A stretch of 64,000 nucleotides of DNA from Montifringilla adamsi (lineage: Eukaryota; Chordata; Aves; Passeriformes; Passeridae): the NCBI GenBank assembly GCA_017590115.1, contig JAGGNK010006892.1, positions 11,256,429 to 11,320,428 on the forward strand, written 5' to 3'. The position numbers and the translations under genes were made by a program. Positions within the stretch are counted from its first letter, which is position 1. Every line of letters starts with the position of its first letter. Shown here piece after piece: positions 51,650-64,000 of the stretch. The notes under the pieces are model-generated. The model searched no databases, was not told the origin of the DNA, and saw nothing but the letters and a program-made list of their open reading frames with translations.

Positions 51650-51870
51650 ATCAATTTCTCTCCAGTTTAGAGAGCAGGGCATTGTGTGGATCTGTGTCAA
51701 AGGCTTTACAGAAGCCCAGACAAATGACACCTGTAGCCTTTCCCTTGTCCACTGCTGCAGTCTCTCCCCACTGGGTTGATCAGGCAGAACTTGCTCTGTG
51801 TGAAGCTGTGCTGCTGTCACAAATCACCTCCATATCCTCAGCATGCCTTAGCTAGGAGGACCACACAAAA
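51650..51870 (-). mobile_element. CR1 LINE internal (ORF2) fragment
   Basis: Reversed CR1 coding region: 'tcaaaggctttacagaagcc', 'tagcctttcccttgtccact', 'ttgatcaggcagaacttgct', 'aagctgtgctgctgtcac', 'atcacctccatatcctcagc'. This corresponds to part of the reverse transcriptase region. It is diverged and cannot encode a protein. Confidence 0.8.
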
Positions 51871-53399
51871 TGCAAGCAATATTCATCTCATTTTGGAGAA
51901 TTACTCTGTGATGGTTCATACTTGCAGATTAAAAACTTCATTAAATTACATTGGGTTTACATCAGAATAGATTCTATCACTGTCTGTTTTAAAATGGTTG
52001 GAGCATCTTCAGCCTTTGTTATCATGATATTGGCAAGGCCATGAGACAGTCAGACCAAGGTCTTGGGAAAATTTCCAGCCACATGCTCCTGAGCCTTCAG
52101 TGTCTTTGTTTGCTCTAGCCAGATGTGAAGTGGAATTTATTATATAAACAAATTAGGAGATATCTGTGCATAGTGGTGTCAGAATCTTTCAAGTTAGTAA
52201 AAAATCTGGTGTCGTATGTGGCTTGGTTTTCTCAGCATATAAAATGAAATTCCTGCCTGAAAGTGAACCATAACAAATGTTCACCGAACGTTTCACAAAG
52301 CCTATGCATTAAGTTGAGTTGTTGCTTTATTTCTTTTCACTGCAAAATAATTTATAAAACCTGTTCAAAGCTGACATAGAAAACTCTGGCTATGAAAAAT
52401 ACTTCCATTACTGTCAAATAATGAGATTATTAAAATGTTAAAATAAGGTTTGTGTATTCTTGTTTTTCTTTATTCCTGGATGAGGAAAGAGGAACACTGA
52501 AGAAATACTTTTTAGCTTTATCTAAAAATGTAACGAAATATTATGAAAAATTAAAATTTTCTCTGAAGGCTGCTTCTCTATAAATAACTACTTGAAACTA
52601 TTCACATAAATATGAATTCAATTCTTACCATTTATGTTTAGGAAATATCACCTGTAACAACTCCTGACTTGTACTTGAACAAAAAGAACAGGTTTTGTTT
52701 CTATGCACTATTAATCCAGTTGACTTCCAGAAACTGAAAATCTTCAGATGGAAGAGGATGTTACAACATGACAGATCTACTTTTGGTCATTAGGGAATTT
52801 GACTGAGACAAAATTTTACATCCATGCACCTAACAAAGTAGGAACTCGAGGTTCACCCATATCCCAGCTGAATGCTCTTAACTATGCAGTAAAGGCTGAA
52901 TCAGTTTCTCCTGCATTTGTGAAAGAAGGGATCAATCTAGTTTTTAATCCTGTTTCACAGAGTACCTAATTCTCACAGCATAAAACTTTAATTGTACCAT
53001 TAAATACAATTACTTTCATTAAGTTTTGCTCAATTGCTTCAGTTTCTCTATTTAACATACAAATGACTAAATGACCCATCTACCTCAGTATTCTATCTCT
53101 TAGCAATGATAATTAAAGACAATATCTAGGGAGAACATGAGTTTGATGAGTTTTTGACTGATGCTGGATGTATTGAGAACCTTCTGTAACAACAAATTCC
53201 AGATAATTACTTACTATTCTACAAGAGATGGTTTAGTTTCTTTATCTTTAATCAGACTCCTGCAAGCCTGATTCAATGCCCCGTACCCCTAATATTGTAC
53301 AGTTTGGTCTATAGCTGCTTTACATTCAGCTTCTGATGTACCTTCATGATTTTGCGCATCTTAGTTTTATGAATTTTTGATCTCCTCTTGTCCAAACTC
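51871..53399. other. Gene-free AT-rich DNA
   Basis: Nothing supportable on either strand. Confidence 0.5.
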
Positions 53400-53640
53400 C
53401 TTAGCTGGTAGCTGGTCCTTCAATTTGATGATTGAAATTGCCTTCTGGGTACTTTCTTCACTGTCATTATTTCCTTTCTGAGATCTGGAGAACAAAACTG
53501 CACTAAGTTCTCAAGAATTGGACATGGGAAGTTTTGATATAGTAGGAAAATTGCTCTTCCCATCACTCCCTCTCTCAGCATTTATCCTGATGGCTTCCAG
53601 TACTTTGTTGACTTCTTTTGCCTGCCACTGCATACTGAGC
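53400..53640 (-). mobile_element. Possible ancient CR1/L3-like LINE fragment
   Basis: The order of phrases ('ctggagaacaaaactgcac', 'aggaaaattgctcttccc', 'tttgttgacttcttttgcc', 'actgcatactgagccattg') resembles the reversed 3' part of old amniote CR1-type LINEs. Divergence is high, so this is tentative. Confidence 0.4.
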
Positions 53641-54239
53641 CATTGCTTTCTGAGTGAAGATTTAGTCTTGTAGAGTTTTCATACAATGGGCTGTTTAGAT
53701 TCCAAATCCAGAAGCCAGAAAGAATGTGAGCTAACAACAGAAACAAGGTTGACATGGTTACAGATTTTTGGTGGCAAAACAACAACTCTAAAGCGCACAC
53801 TGTTTTCTGACTTAATCACAGCATAAGGATTGTTTTACCTTATGGCGCATTTTTGGCTGCATTTCTTCATTATCATTTACAGGAAAAGAATAAATAACAG
53901 GAAGAAAAGATCAATTTCCCTTTCAAAGCTGACATGACCAAAAAACCCCATGTGGCTAAACAAACTGCAAGATAAATTATAGGATATATGATGTGCTGTG
54001 CACCAGACAAATGTGTGGGTTTTTTCTAAAACTGTGTGAATAACTGATGGTTTTGTTCAGTCAGAATAAGAAAAATTAAAAGCCCCAATGATTTCATATG
54101 AAGCATTTTGTGTTTATCTTTCTTGTCAGAAGCAAAAAACCATCCATATTTCATGTTTCCTTAATGAGAGCTAAGCTTAAGCAAGCCTAGTTTAAAACCC
54201 TTGGGTAGTAACTGCAGCTATAAAATCCAGGAAAGTGAT
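53641..54239. other. Gene-free AT-rich DNA
   Basis: Nothing supportable on either strand. Confidence 0.5.
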
Positions 54240-54565
54240 CACCCCCTCATCTTGGCACATGAGGGACCATGTCTGGAGTGCTGTGTCCAGATCTGGATTC
54301 TTTAGTGCACAGAAGATCTTACTTATCAAGATGGTCAGGGGCTGGAGCACAGGGAAAAGAGGAAAGGCTGGGAAAGTTGGGTTTGGTCATGCTGGAGATC
54401 AGAAGGCGAAGGGGAAAACTTACTGATATCTTCAGGTACCTGACAAGAAAATGCAGAGAAGGTGGTGGCAGACTTTCCTTGGATGTGCACAGAGAAAGGA
54501 CAGGGAGCAATGGAAACAAAATCAAGCATTGTAAATTCCACTTGGGTGTTATGAAAATTTTCTTT
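54240..54565 (+). mobile_element. CR1 LINE fragment (about 320 bp)
   Basis: Sense-strand CR1: 'ctggagtgctgtgtccagat', 'caggggctggagcacaggg', 'aggaaaggctgggaaagttg', 'gatatcttcaggtacctgac', 'agcaatggaaacaaaatc'. The 132-codon open frame across it is derived from the repeat. Confidence 0.85.
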
Positions 54566-57500
54566 GTAATGAGAGATGTAAAATGTTTGAAAGGGCTCAG
54601 TTTTGGTTCTTTGTCCTTGGAGGTGTTCGAAACTCATATAGTCAAATCCATGAGTAACATGATCTAATTAAATTTGAGGCAGTAGCCTGTATGACCTCTC
54701 AAGGATCCTATATTTCTGCATTTCTTTGAATGATGGTTGTTACTGATCCAGTAGATGATTGGAAAACCTGTCAGAAGGAATCTGAGTATTTTATATCTGA
54801 GCTGCTAAGAAACAACATTCAGCACATTGTTCTTAGTTTGCTGGCTTTTGTGTAAACTGGATCATGTTTCTTCCACCCTGTTCAAATTTGTGAATATTAT
54901 CAGGTCCACTGAAATTGTATTTTGTTGAGAAAAAAAAATGTCTAAAATGTTTTTAAGCTCTAAATTTTCTCAAATTTTATAGTAGTGAGTCGACAATAAA
55001 ATTCTAAAAACTAGTCTTCTAGCTTCTGAATGTTTCACAAGCATTAGATAATCAATCCTCATATATATCTATTACTCAACTAAGCATTTTTATGCAAGGT
55101 ATACAGTAAAATTGAGAAAGATTGGTCCCCAACTTCCAAGTTATCTGTCAGTTCCATTAATTTCTGACAGTTTGTTAAGCATCTCAAATCCAGTCTACAA
55201 AAATTCACTGGTAGGTGTATAATAGAGGATCCTAAAGCTATTAGTGAAATCCTCAATAAATATTAATTTACAGACCAATAACATCAGTAAATGAGAGTCA
55301 CTAATGACAGTCATAGTGCAAATACTAGTGCATGATGCTCAAATGAAGCTTGCAAATTAATTCTTCAACAAATAAATACAAAAAAAGTGTATCCACTGCT
55401 AATGGTCTCCCAATCCAATCTCTGTGTAATCCCAGTATGCTGGTATTCCAGCTGCAAATAAATATGAGCTTGACAACCCAAAATATACATATTCCTTCGG
55501 TAGCTTTCTCCCTTTAAATTCTATGCCAGGCTGTCTATGGATTCATATGCTTAGCACATTCATTTGAGGAAAAAAAAATTCAAAATGACAGGCTAAAAAC
55601 TTCTTGAAAATGTTATCTACAAATGCTTTGTAAGAGGGTGAAAGGTTCAAAATGGGCTGTTCTTAATTCTTTCAGTCTGAAATGTACATGTGTGGGTGAG
55701 CACCATGCATATGAGTGTTAGAAAATTACTGGGAACATAAAAGAGTAGGTAGGTTGCCAAAGCCAACATGCTGTTGTTATTGTGCCCACTTTAACTTAAG
55801 ACAATTGAAACTGTTCCTCTGTTGTTTGATAAGACTTGATTAATGGTTCTATGAGTTGCTTAAACTATGACTCAAGTCCAAGCCTGAAACTCAGTCAGTA
55901 TTTTTAGATTATTAAAAAATGGGGAGACAATTGAGGCAGGGAACTCCTTCATCTTGTTTACCTAAGGAATGAAGTGTAAGGTGTTTTTCACAGACACTTA
56001 AAAGCAGAGGTCTGTTCTGTGAGTCACTAGTGGATTTTCCATGATTACTATTAAAAAATAACTAGAAGAATAACAACAAGCAGCTCAATTGCTAAATGTC
56101 TTGCAAGTTAAAGAAGGCTCAAATTAACCTCTTCTAAATATTAATTCTTTCTCTTTAAAGCAATACAGACTCAAACTCTGTCCAAGCACAACGGTGTGCT
56201 GTCATTTTTGCAAATACTTTAGCTGAATGATCCATTTGACATGATATTATTTTCGGTATTCTTTTTTTGAAGTCTATGGTTGTAGACAGACACTGCTCTG
56301 AACTTCTGAATTTTTTGCAAAGAGTCAAAAAATGGTATTAAAATGTCTGATGTAGTTAATTTATTCACACTGTATTTTCAGAAAACCTATATTGGATGTA
56401 TATGGTAAAATGTAACCAACTTTCTCACTTTATCAGAATAGTTCCATAGTTCCAGGGCTCTGGTAAATCTAAAACTTTTATGGTTAAAAAATGCGTTTTC
56501 TAACACAGTACTATGTAGGCAGTAAGAGCAACATGATACTCAGTTATTGAGAGGTTTATTCAGAACTATTTTCTCGAAAATGTGGATCTCTCTTCCTGTG
56601 ATTTGACTTGTCTATGCAGACGCTGAATATGTGTCATGGGGAAAATCCTGCTCAGTTTGCCCCAAATGCCTTTTATCTGGGAACATTCTGTTCATAGTAA
56701 TTATCTTCTGTTTCTCTTAATAGATTCTGGTGATTCAGCCAAGACATTATTGACAACAGAAGCTACAAAATACTTTAATAAGGGCATTCTTTGCTGATAG
56801 GAATGAAGCTACAGAGATGTTGATTTCTACGAGGAGCTGCTAAATACCAGGGGCTTTTTGTTAGATGTTTGAGTATTGTCTGACTCAGACTGAAACCAAA
56901 CCAAAACAAACCATCACAAGGGGTAACATTACTGTCAGTCATCTTTACAGAGTAAGTGGTTAAATTCCGATGCAATGACCCCTGTCTTGATCAACAAGGA
57001 GCAGACTTCCAGTGGTAAAATGTTGAGCCTTGTACAGCTCAAGGCCAAACACCTACACTGAGATGGTAGAAGTGATACACATACTGTTAGAATGGGCATG
57101 GCACATAGGAGAATTAATAGCATTCACTGTTAATATTTACTCCTACTCAACCTGAGTTAATGAAATTTTTGACAGCAGTATTGGAAATAGAGGTCAGTCA
57201 TGCATTCCTCTGAATAAAAGCCAATAACACAACAGTTATGAATAAAACAGTGATTACAGTCTTTATACTGTGACATCTAATAGAATGGTTAGTTGAGGGG
57301 ACTTTCCTAAAATGTATTCATCTGCCTTCCACACCATATTTATAAACATATGAAATTCCCTAATGCAGAATGAAAGTTCTCAAGATTATCTCATTTGCCA
57401 TAAACTTGGATCTTAGACAGGCCTGGGGTCTGAAAAATATAGAGTTGCAATGAGAAACACTCTATTTGCAAACTAGACAACACCTTATAATTTGGGCATT

Positions 57501-58704
57501 AAGGACACAAGGCATTCAGATTAACAGAGAAAACAGAGGAAAAAAGAGGGTAACTGTGTATACTGTTCATAAAGGGGCATAGATTCCAATATTAATTAGT
57601 TTAATTAATTTGGGTGACTTATTTGGATGATTATCATGGCACCTAGGGAGACAGATTTGATTGAATTACTTCCTCTTCCCCCTGCGAAAGATTCTGCATG
57701 TTGTCCCAACTACAGTCCCAGACTCAAGCAGAGTTAATCAAGCAGCAGTCTTGCTAGTCAATGTATTTATTTTTTTCCAGAAAAAGAAGATACAGAAGAA
57801 AAACTGATTTCTGGGTTTAAGCATTTTCCTCACATATTCCTGGGTTTAAACATTTTCCTCACATATTCCTGGTTTCCCCTCTTCATTTCTCTTGAAGGAC
57901 TAGCCCCTTTTATATAAAATTATGTACAAACCAGTTGTAAGCTGCAATTCACTGCAGATGAGCATGTTAAAAATTAGACTTTTCGAGAAAGATATGGCTG
58001 AAGAAATTTTGCTTCATTAGATATCTGGAGGTAACTTCATAATTAACCATTCCTTGGTAGAAAACCTTTCCTAAATAAACATAAATCTAATAATAGGAAA
58101 AGACAGTGTAATTGTATTCCTTGTCTGAGGCCTCTATCAAGAAGAATTAATAAGCTTATTAGTGTGAAATTATTAAAATCAACGAGGGAACAAAATGAGG
58201 GTAGAAGGAAACCATGGCCCAAAATTTGGCTTGATATTTGCAATCCTAGGTGTGCTGGAGTTGATGATCTATATTATATCAGGAAGTTAATTTGAACTAA
58301 AATGTCCAGTAAACATAACACATGATTCACATCTTGGTACTGAACTCAAGACAGCTAAATATAAATAGAATAAGCAAAAAATATTTAATGAAGCAGCAAA
58401 TCCTGATTTCCAATGTACCTTGAACTTGTTTTGTTTTGTCCTCAAGTGGAATGACTTTTTACATTCCAGTGAAGAAATGTTTATCGCCTATTACAAACCA
58501 AGATACTTAAAAACATTGGATGTGAAAAACCCTTCACCTTACACACAGCAGTAGTCATCAGAAATTAATGATAAAGAAAGGGAGTATGGCAGTCACATTT
58601 ATAGCAGCAGAGCAGCTGTTAAACACTACTTGGCAGCTCCTACATCGTAAAACCAGAGATGCACTTCCTGCAGCACAAGTGATCAGGGGTTGTAAATGTC
58701 CTAG

Positions 58705-58706
<2 letters not shown>
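54566..58706. other. Gene-free AT-rich DNA
   Basis: No exon, RNA gene or clear transposon recognised. It holds the short 57811-57868 tandem repeat listed separately. Confidence 0.5.
57811..57868. repeat. Two tandem 29-bp units
   Basis: Units 57811-57839 and 57840-57868 start CTGGGTTTAA and differ at one base (G/A at the eleventh position). A recent local duplication. Confidence 0.9.

Positions 58707-58742
<36 letters not shown>
58707..58742. repeat. (TC)18 microsatellite
   Basis: Eighteen perfect TC dinucleotides. Confidence 0.97.
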
Positions 58743-58744
<2 letters not shown>

Positions 58745-59063
58745 GGTCTGTAGCTTATGAAGAAGCTTGAAAACATCAGAAATGTGGATTCAAGTTTAGC
58801 ATGTAGGGCCCATAGTTAAAATCCAAGTGCATGAAATCGCATGTCCATTGAAAAACTGCTTATAAATAAAGGGATTTGAGCTGTGTAAATACTGACATCA
58901 AGCATGAGCTTTTGTGGCCCAAGGGAATACAAAACTACTGAAGTGGAATGCTGTGCTCAGCCTGTGGTATCTGGGACACAAGTACAGGTTAATTATCCCA
59001 TAGGTGTTTCGGCTAATAGAATTGGACATTTTAGGTAAGTCTGAAATTCTTGTCTTACGTTGC

Positions 59064-59096
59064 AAATGTTACAAGACAGATCCTCTTGTAACATTT
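59064..59096. repeat. Perfect inverted repeat, 13-bp arms, 7-base loop
   Basis: AAATGTTACAAGA (59064-59076) and its exact complement TCTTGTAACATTT (59084-59096) flank CAGATCC. It would form a stable short hairpin in RNA or single-stranded DNA. There is no sign of a surrounding gene. Confidence 0.85.
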
Positions 59097-59748
59097 TACA
59101 AAATCAAGGGAATGATGTCTCAAACATCTGTTTGATAATACAGAAACTGAAATGTGGTGGACTTGAAAAAATGCATTAAATATTAATAACATGGTCAATG
59201 CTTTAGAACTAATGTTACTAGTAATAATAGAGATTTCAAATATTTTAATTTTCTATTCAATTACCTGATGTTTTAAAATATAGGTTATATTTTGAGTTTC
59301 TAGGCTTGATTCATGGTGGGTGTGGAGGACATTTAATTGTTTTAGATAAAACTTGCACATACTACTACTGATACTCACATTGTTCTATATCAGTCATTAA
59401 CAGAAACCCACAAAGAATTTAAGATACCTGGCCTCAAAACTGGTGCCCTGCCCATGTGAGTTACAGGACAAGGTCTTGGATGCCTTCAATGTGTATTATA
59501 TGAAAACTCAGAAGTGAAAAAAGGTGATAGTCTGAAATAGGAGAGAGATTTTTCAGAGTGACAAAATTCTACAGAGCATTAGTCTCAACAGCTGCAAAAA
59601 AGAAACCTTATTGATTATTAAATAATTTCTCTTCAGGTCAGTACTTTGCCTGTTGGACTTCAGTAAAAATATTTTTTGCACTTATATAATCCTACATTTC
59701 TGTAATATCACATCTCTCTGCTGTATGGAACCAACAAAGAATCATAAG

Positions 59749-59779
<31 letters not shown>

Positions 59780-60175
59780 CTCCTGGCTAACACTGTCTTT
59801 TTATCTTTGGTCTCCCATTTATAATTACAGTATTTGAAGTGAAATTGAGAACTATCTAGATATTTTTATCTATATTTTGGAACAAGATGTTAGAAATAGA
59901 ACAGATGATTTACAAACTCTTTTATTTTTTGTCTGCTAAAATAAAATACAATTTTTCCATCAATCTTTTTTTTTTTTTTCATTTCACAAATTTATTTGTA
60001 GTAATTTCTTTGGAGTCTTATCAGGACAGCACCTTCTCCATCATATATTGAGGACTTATTTTTTTCTGGAACAAAAGGAAAGACAGTGAGAGTACAGTCT
60101 AAAAAAAAAAAAAAAGAGATTTTAAGATTCTTACGTCAAGTCACCTCCCAATGTCATTCCAGCAGCTGCTGCAGA
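59097..60175. other. Gene-free AT-rich DNA
   Basis: Nothing supportable apart from the AT microsatellite at 59749-59775 and short homopolymers at 59966-59980 and 60101-60116. Confidence 0.5.
59749..59775. repeat. (AT)13 microsatellite
   Basis: Uninterrupted AT dinucleotides, 27 bases. Confidence 0.95.
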
Positions 60176-60295
60176 ATGGCACCACTGCTGGTTTCCTCCT
60201 GCCTGTGGATCATTCTGTTATGTGCCGTTGTGGAGTGTGACAGGGAAGAGAAGCTATTTGTGGCTTTCCCATTAATTCAGTACTCATTTTGGGAA
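60176..60295 (+). CDS. Exon-like ORF with signal-peptide-like start (unproven)
   Basis: ATG at 60176 opens MAPLLVSSCLWIILLCAVVE, a short polar start, a hydrophobic core and a possible cleavage region near CAVVEC, followed by DREEKLFVAFPLIQ. After 40 codons comes GAA|GTAAGG, a good splice-donor match in phase 0. This would suit the first exon of a secreted protein, but I recognise no family, see no TATA box close by and found no second exon before the window ends. It may be chance. Confidence 0.15.
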
Positions 60296-61464
60296 GTAAG
60301 GAACCAGCAAACATTAGCTTGTTTTCATCAGACCTAAGAAGGAAGGGAATGCTATTAGGCACTTTGTTAAATTCTTCCTTTATTCTAGCTCTATTTTTCC
60401 CCTGAATTTCTACACTGGTATTGGCAAAACTGTGCAGGGTGAATTGAAATGATTGCAAAAGACATCATCACTGAACATCCCTGCCATTCCCCTGTGCTGC
60501 CCTCAGGAAATGGAAATTACAGAAGTATTACCATATCAGCTGTAAATAAAATGCCTTGAGATAATTCAGCCAGTTAAATAAAAATAATCATCTCGTGACA
60601 GTAGGAAGACAACTGGGCAGCTATGTAAACTTAGCAGAAAATAAGGCGAAAGTTATGGCCAGTTGTATTAAACTCAGCCCCAGAAGAAGAAGTTCGGAGC
60701 AGCTCAGCCCCTTTGAGCCCAGCATGGGCTGGCAGAAGCTTCCAGAAGGTGCTGCTTTTGCTGGGCATGTCACAGGGAGCCCGCAGCCTGAGCCAAACCA
60801 CAGCTATGGGAATGGCTCGGATGGCTTCCAGACGGCCTGTGTGGAAGTCTGTGACCTACTTTTTGCAACACTGCAGTGCGCAAACATACCTCCCTACCTA
60901 GGGGAGCTCTAGAGTAATTTCCAAGAATTATTTCTTGATACTTTTCATCTTGATTTCCCCTTTTTTGTCCTCTCTCGTGCTGCCTGGCCTGAGGGTACGA
61001 GCCTATGGTGGCCTCTCCCCCGCCCTGTTTCTCAGTTTTCTCATAATTAAAAGTGAGAGGAGTATATGCCTATCATTCATCCAAAGGCACTTAGACATTC
61101 ATACACTTCTCTCCAAGGTACTTTCCCCACAAGAGCAGAAACATTTTTAAATCCCCCAGCTTCCCACAGCAGAGTCTGGAAGGCTTTCTTTATGGAAGGC
61201 CTTGGTGTTCTCCTTGTCATACCCAGAGGACTGAGAGACACTCCATTCCTGGAAAGCCTCAGATGGAGAGAGAGAAACCTGGAAAGAGAGGAACAGTGCC
61301 AGAGCATGCAGCAAATCCCTGTGTTCTGACAGGCATCTCCATCATGGTCATGGGGCAGGATGCTCCTGAGGGATAGCTCAACAAGAGGAGCAGAAAAGAA
61401 GCTCACCCTCATTTTGTTATTAAGGTGTGTACTAGAAGAAAATCAGCAAATGCAGGTTTCTATA
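60296..61464. other. Gene-free DNA with a GC-balanced patch
   Basis: A patch at about 60650-61030 is richer in GC and leaves overlapping open frames on the plus strand. None has recognised protein features. Confidence 0.45.
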
Positions 61465-61566
61465 CACCAAGCTTGTGGATTTGATCCCTGGCTGGGCCAT
61501 TCACTTAAGAGGTGGACTTGAAGGTCCTTATGGGTCCCTTCTAACTCAGAATATTCTATATTCTGA
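61465..61566 (+). mobile_element. CR1 LINE 3'-end fragment
   Basis: Sense-strand CR1 terminus: 'gatttgatccctggctgggc', 'ggtggacttgaaggtcctta', 'tgggtcccttctaactcaga', ending 'atattctatattctg'. Well preserved 3' end, 5' truncated. Confidence 0.9.
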
Positions 61567-64000
61567 GAGCAAGGAAGGACATGCATAAGAAAAAACATAA
61601 ACCCAAGAACACAAATTTTTCTTGCAAGGAACCATGACAAATGAACTAAACAAGGAAAATTAATTTCCCATGGAGTCATAGTATGTTCTCTTTTATCTCT
61701 AGGATGTTATTTTTCTTAGTTTTAATCTACTGTTGGTCATGGGCTGCTTTCTCTAATCTCCTCTGAAGGTTCTCCAACCTCTTATGAGGTTTTCTCCAAC
61801 TTCTCTGAGTATTATTTTTTTGCTGTGATGTCTTCTCCTGTTTATGACTTCTGAGTATGGTTTGTTTCTCATTAGCAGTATCTGGACTTCCAACTGGATT
61901 TCTGATTGTGAATCTTACTAGGAAATTAATTTGAATAAATTAGTGATAAAAATTGCCTTGAAGTGGCGTCACAGCCCCAAAATCACAGCTACAGTTAAGC
62001 CCTGCAGGATGTGGATTAACCCTTAGCAAAGGCTTAAACATCACTATGTGGGGGTGAAGGTGCTGGGCTGTGAGGTATAGGGCTGGTGAAGCATTGTGGT
62101 GGTGTGGGCACATGTGTGCTGTGTGCTTGTCTGGGCAGAGCCCCAGACACACCATTCCTGGCTGTTTAATGGAGCAGCGTGGCTCTCCTGCATTTTCTGT
62201 GCCCTTTGGGAACAGCCTGATATATGAGGCTGCACAGCCAATACGTAACAGGTATGGAATGGAGTCATGTTTTCTGGGCATACCTACGGGTATGATGTAC
62301 AGCAGAGCTGTGGATCCTATTGCAACTTACTTGGCAACCCTGAGGCTGTGCTGTACCTCTCCAAGGAATAATCTACTAGAATCCGTTCCCGTGTTCTTCC
62401 CTTTCTCACTCCTAACTGACATCTCGAAATCTTGTCCCCCTATCTTGCTGCAAGATAAATGCCTAATCTGTATAAGGTAGTTAAAAACCCAGTTTGCATG
62501 CTGAGCTGGCAGAGGAGTGTGGACCAGAGACTCGACATCAGGTCCTGTAAATCTTACTCCTAAAGAATTGTGTAACTCAGCAGATTTTTTGGTAACAGCA
62601 TTGGTTTCTAGTCCATTTAGTATGGGTGCTGTAACAGACTTCTGAGTGGCCCCCACTGCTTTTTCCTGTTTTCCAAACAAAAGGGTTTTTTTCCTAGAAG
62701 CACGACTTTTGCCAAGAATGGTAACCACAAAAATTGCTGTTTACATCAGGAATTCAGAGGCACAGACAGCAAGTCTCCCTCTTGTCAGGATAGAGAAGAG
62801 AAGAAGTTTGAGGCTCTGGGTTACCTTGGTGGGGAGGTTTGGGTTAGCGTGGGAAGAGTCCACCACAAGGAACACAACACTAACACTGGTTTTGCCAGTA
62901 AAGACCACAGAGTGCCACAAAACAGAACATTTCTTGGCCTGTTTTTGTTCTTGTACTCTAAGGTTTAAATGAAAAATTCACCTTCCTCCTCCAAATAAAC
63001 TTTTCCCAGTTTGAGAATCCTAGTGACTATAAACAGCAGGTCTGACGGTAGCTGCTGACAGTAACCTGAACTAATAACAAAGAAATCAGCTTTGTGGAAA
63101 AGAGGTAAAACATGTCAACATACAAAGCATTAAAGTTCAGGAGGAAACTGAGTGTGCTTCTGAATAGTTCTTCAGATTTGTGTCATTTGCTCTCCTGTTT
63201 GAGTTCCACAATACTGCTGTGGAGAAATCAGGTTTGCACAAACACAAACAAATATGCTGTGGGTTCAATCTTGCCAGGGTGCCCAGCAGCAGAGCTTGCA
63301 GGGGGGCAGCAGACCTCCTGCAGATGCTGGGAGCAGGAACACAGTATTCTTCACTTCAGAGCTGAGCCCCGCAATGCTAGGAATAAACCCCTGACTGTTC
63401 TAAAGAGACTAATTTCAAGCCAGTCGTAATTCTTCATCCATTGTATTAAAGCCAAAGGATTCAGCACCTTTATATTCAGTACCTTTATATTCCTTAATCC
63501 ACAAAGCACACTTTTCATGACATGCAAGTTGCAATCCTTGTAGTTTCTTCTTCTTTGTTTAGTTGAGATCCTCACAACTGAAGTTGCCTCTGATCTTTAA
63601 AAGTCCTGTGAAAACCTTTATGAGGACAGAGTTTACTTCTGGATTTCTTGACTAAAGTATTTCCTTCCTTTCTTTTAATGTTTATCAATCAGATAATGAA
63701 CCTGACTACTAAATCCCAATAAGTTCTGCTAAGACTACTAAGTTCCAGTAAATTCCAGTAGTGTTTAAATTTCATCCCTTTCATGCATTTATTCTGCTAT
63801 TTAGTGCTACAGTAGCATTATCCTTCTGTAAAAGGCATTGAGTTATTTAATATAAATCATAATTTTTTTATCAAATGAGATAGAAATTATCCCTCTGTGG
63901 TGTTTTTATGCAAATTTAAGTAAATAATTATTTACTTACACCTCAAACGTATTCTTTTTAGAGAACTCTCATGGTTTCTTCCTAATAAGTTTTACAAGGT
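61567..64000. other. Gene-free DNA at the right edge
   Basis: No exon or RNA gene recognised. A 133-codon minus-strand frame at 62327-62728 starts at GTG, has no recognised domain and is probably chance or the remnant of an unidentified element. Short imperfect repeats lie at 63463-63495 and 63720-63765. Confidence 0.45.

Noticed and set aside
54269..54667. 132-codon plus-strand open frame
   Set aside because: It lies across a CR1 LINE fragment and is derived from that repeat.
60595..60912. 105-codon plus-strand open frame in a GC-balanced patch
   Set aside because: It starts at GTG, has no recognised motifs and overlaps other open frames, as expected where GC is raised.
62327..62728. 133-codon minus-strand open frame with a protein-like composition
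   Set aside because: It begins at GTG rather than ATG, matches no family I know and has no splice or promoter context. A protein search could revive it.

Overview
This is vertebrate nuclear DNA, almost certainly from a bird. The genes are split into many short exons with GT-AG introns, the intergenic DNA is AT-rich and gene-poor, and the only recognisable interspersed repeats are fragments of CR1 LINEs. Several of these end in the typical avian 3' tail ('ATTCTATGATTCT' in sense, 'AGAATCATAGAAT' when reversed). I see no bacterial or viral genome features, no CRISPR array, no tRNA or rRNA gene.

Two complete matrix metalloproteinase (MMP) genes lie on the minus strand, about 26 kb apart. Each has the 10-exon structure of the vertebrate MMP cluster, with identical intron phases. 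Gene 1 (11610 down to 5388) encodes a 503-residue secreted MMP of stromelysin/collagenase type, closest by eye to MMP3/MMP10. Its promoter looks like that of MMP1 and its hinge is unusually long, built of four 9-residue tandem repeats. Gene 2 (43688 down to 37252) encodes a 472-residue collagenase-3 and is MMP13 with high confidence. In human the MMP cluster is also transcribed in one direction with MMP13 at its upstream edge, which fits this layout.

Layout: 1-5144 is downstream intergenic DNA with one CR1 fragment. 5145-11760 is gene 1 with its promoter (TATA, AP-1, PEA3/ETS). 12190-12504 is a perfect TTTTC pentanucleotide array about 0.5 kb upstream of gene 1. 12505-36880 is gene-free DNA with CR1 fragments, a recent-looking 148-bp duplication and small repeats. 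36885-43860 is MMP13 with its promoter (TATA, AP-1, ETS, RUNX). 43860-64000 is gene-free apart from CR1 fragments, microsatellites and one unproven exon-like ORF at 60176.

Both enzymes would be made as secreted zymogens (signal peptide, cysteine-switch propeptide, zinc catalytic domain, hinge, four-bladed hemopexin domain) acting on extracellular matrix. Both promoters carry AP-1 plus ETS sites, which suggests shared induction by growth factors and cytokines; MMP13 also has a RUNX site consistent with bone and cartilage expression. I found no clearly novel biological system. The most interesting items are the repeat-expanded hinge and mixed signature of gene 1, the long TTTTC array beside its promoter, and the 148-bp duplication flanked by target-site-like repeats.
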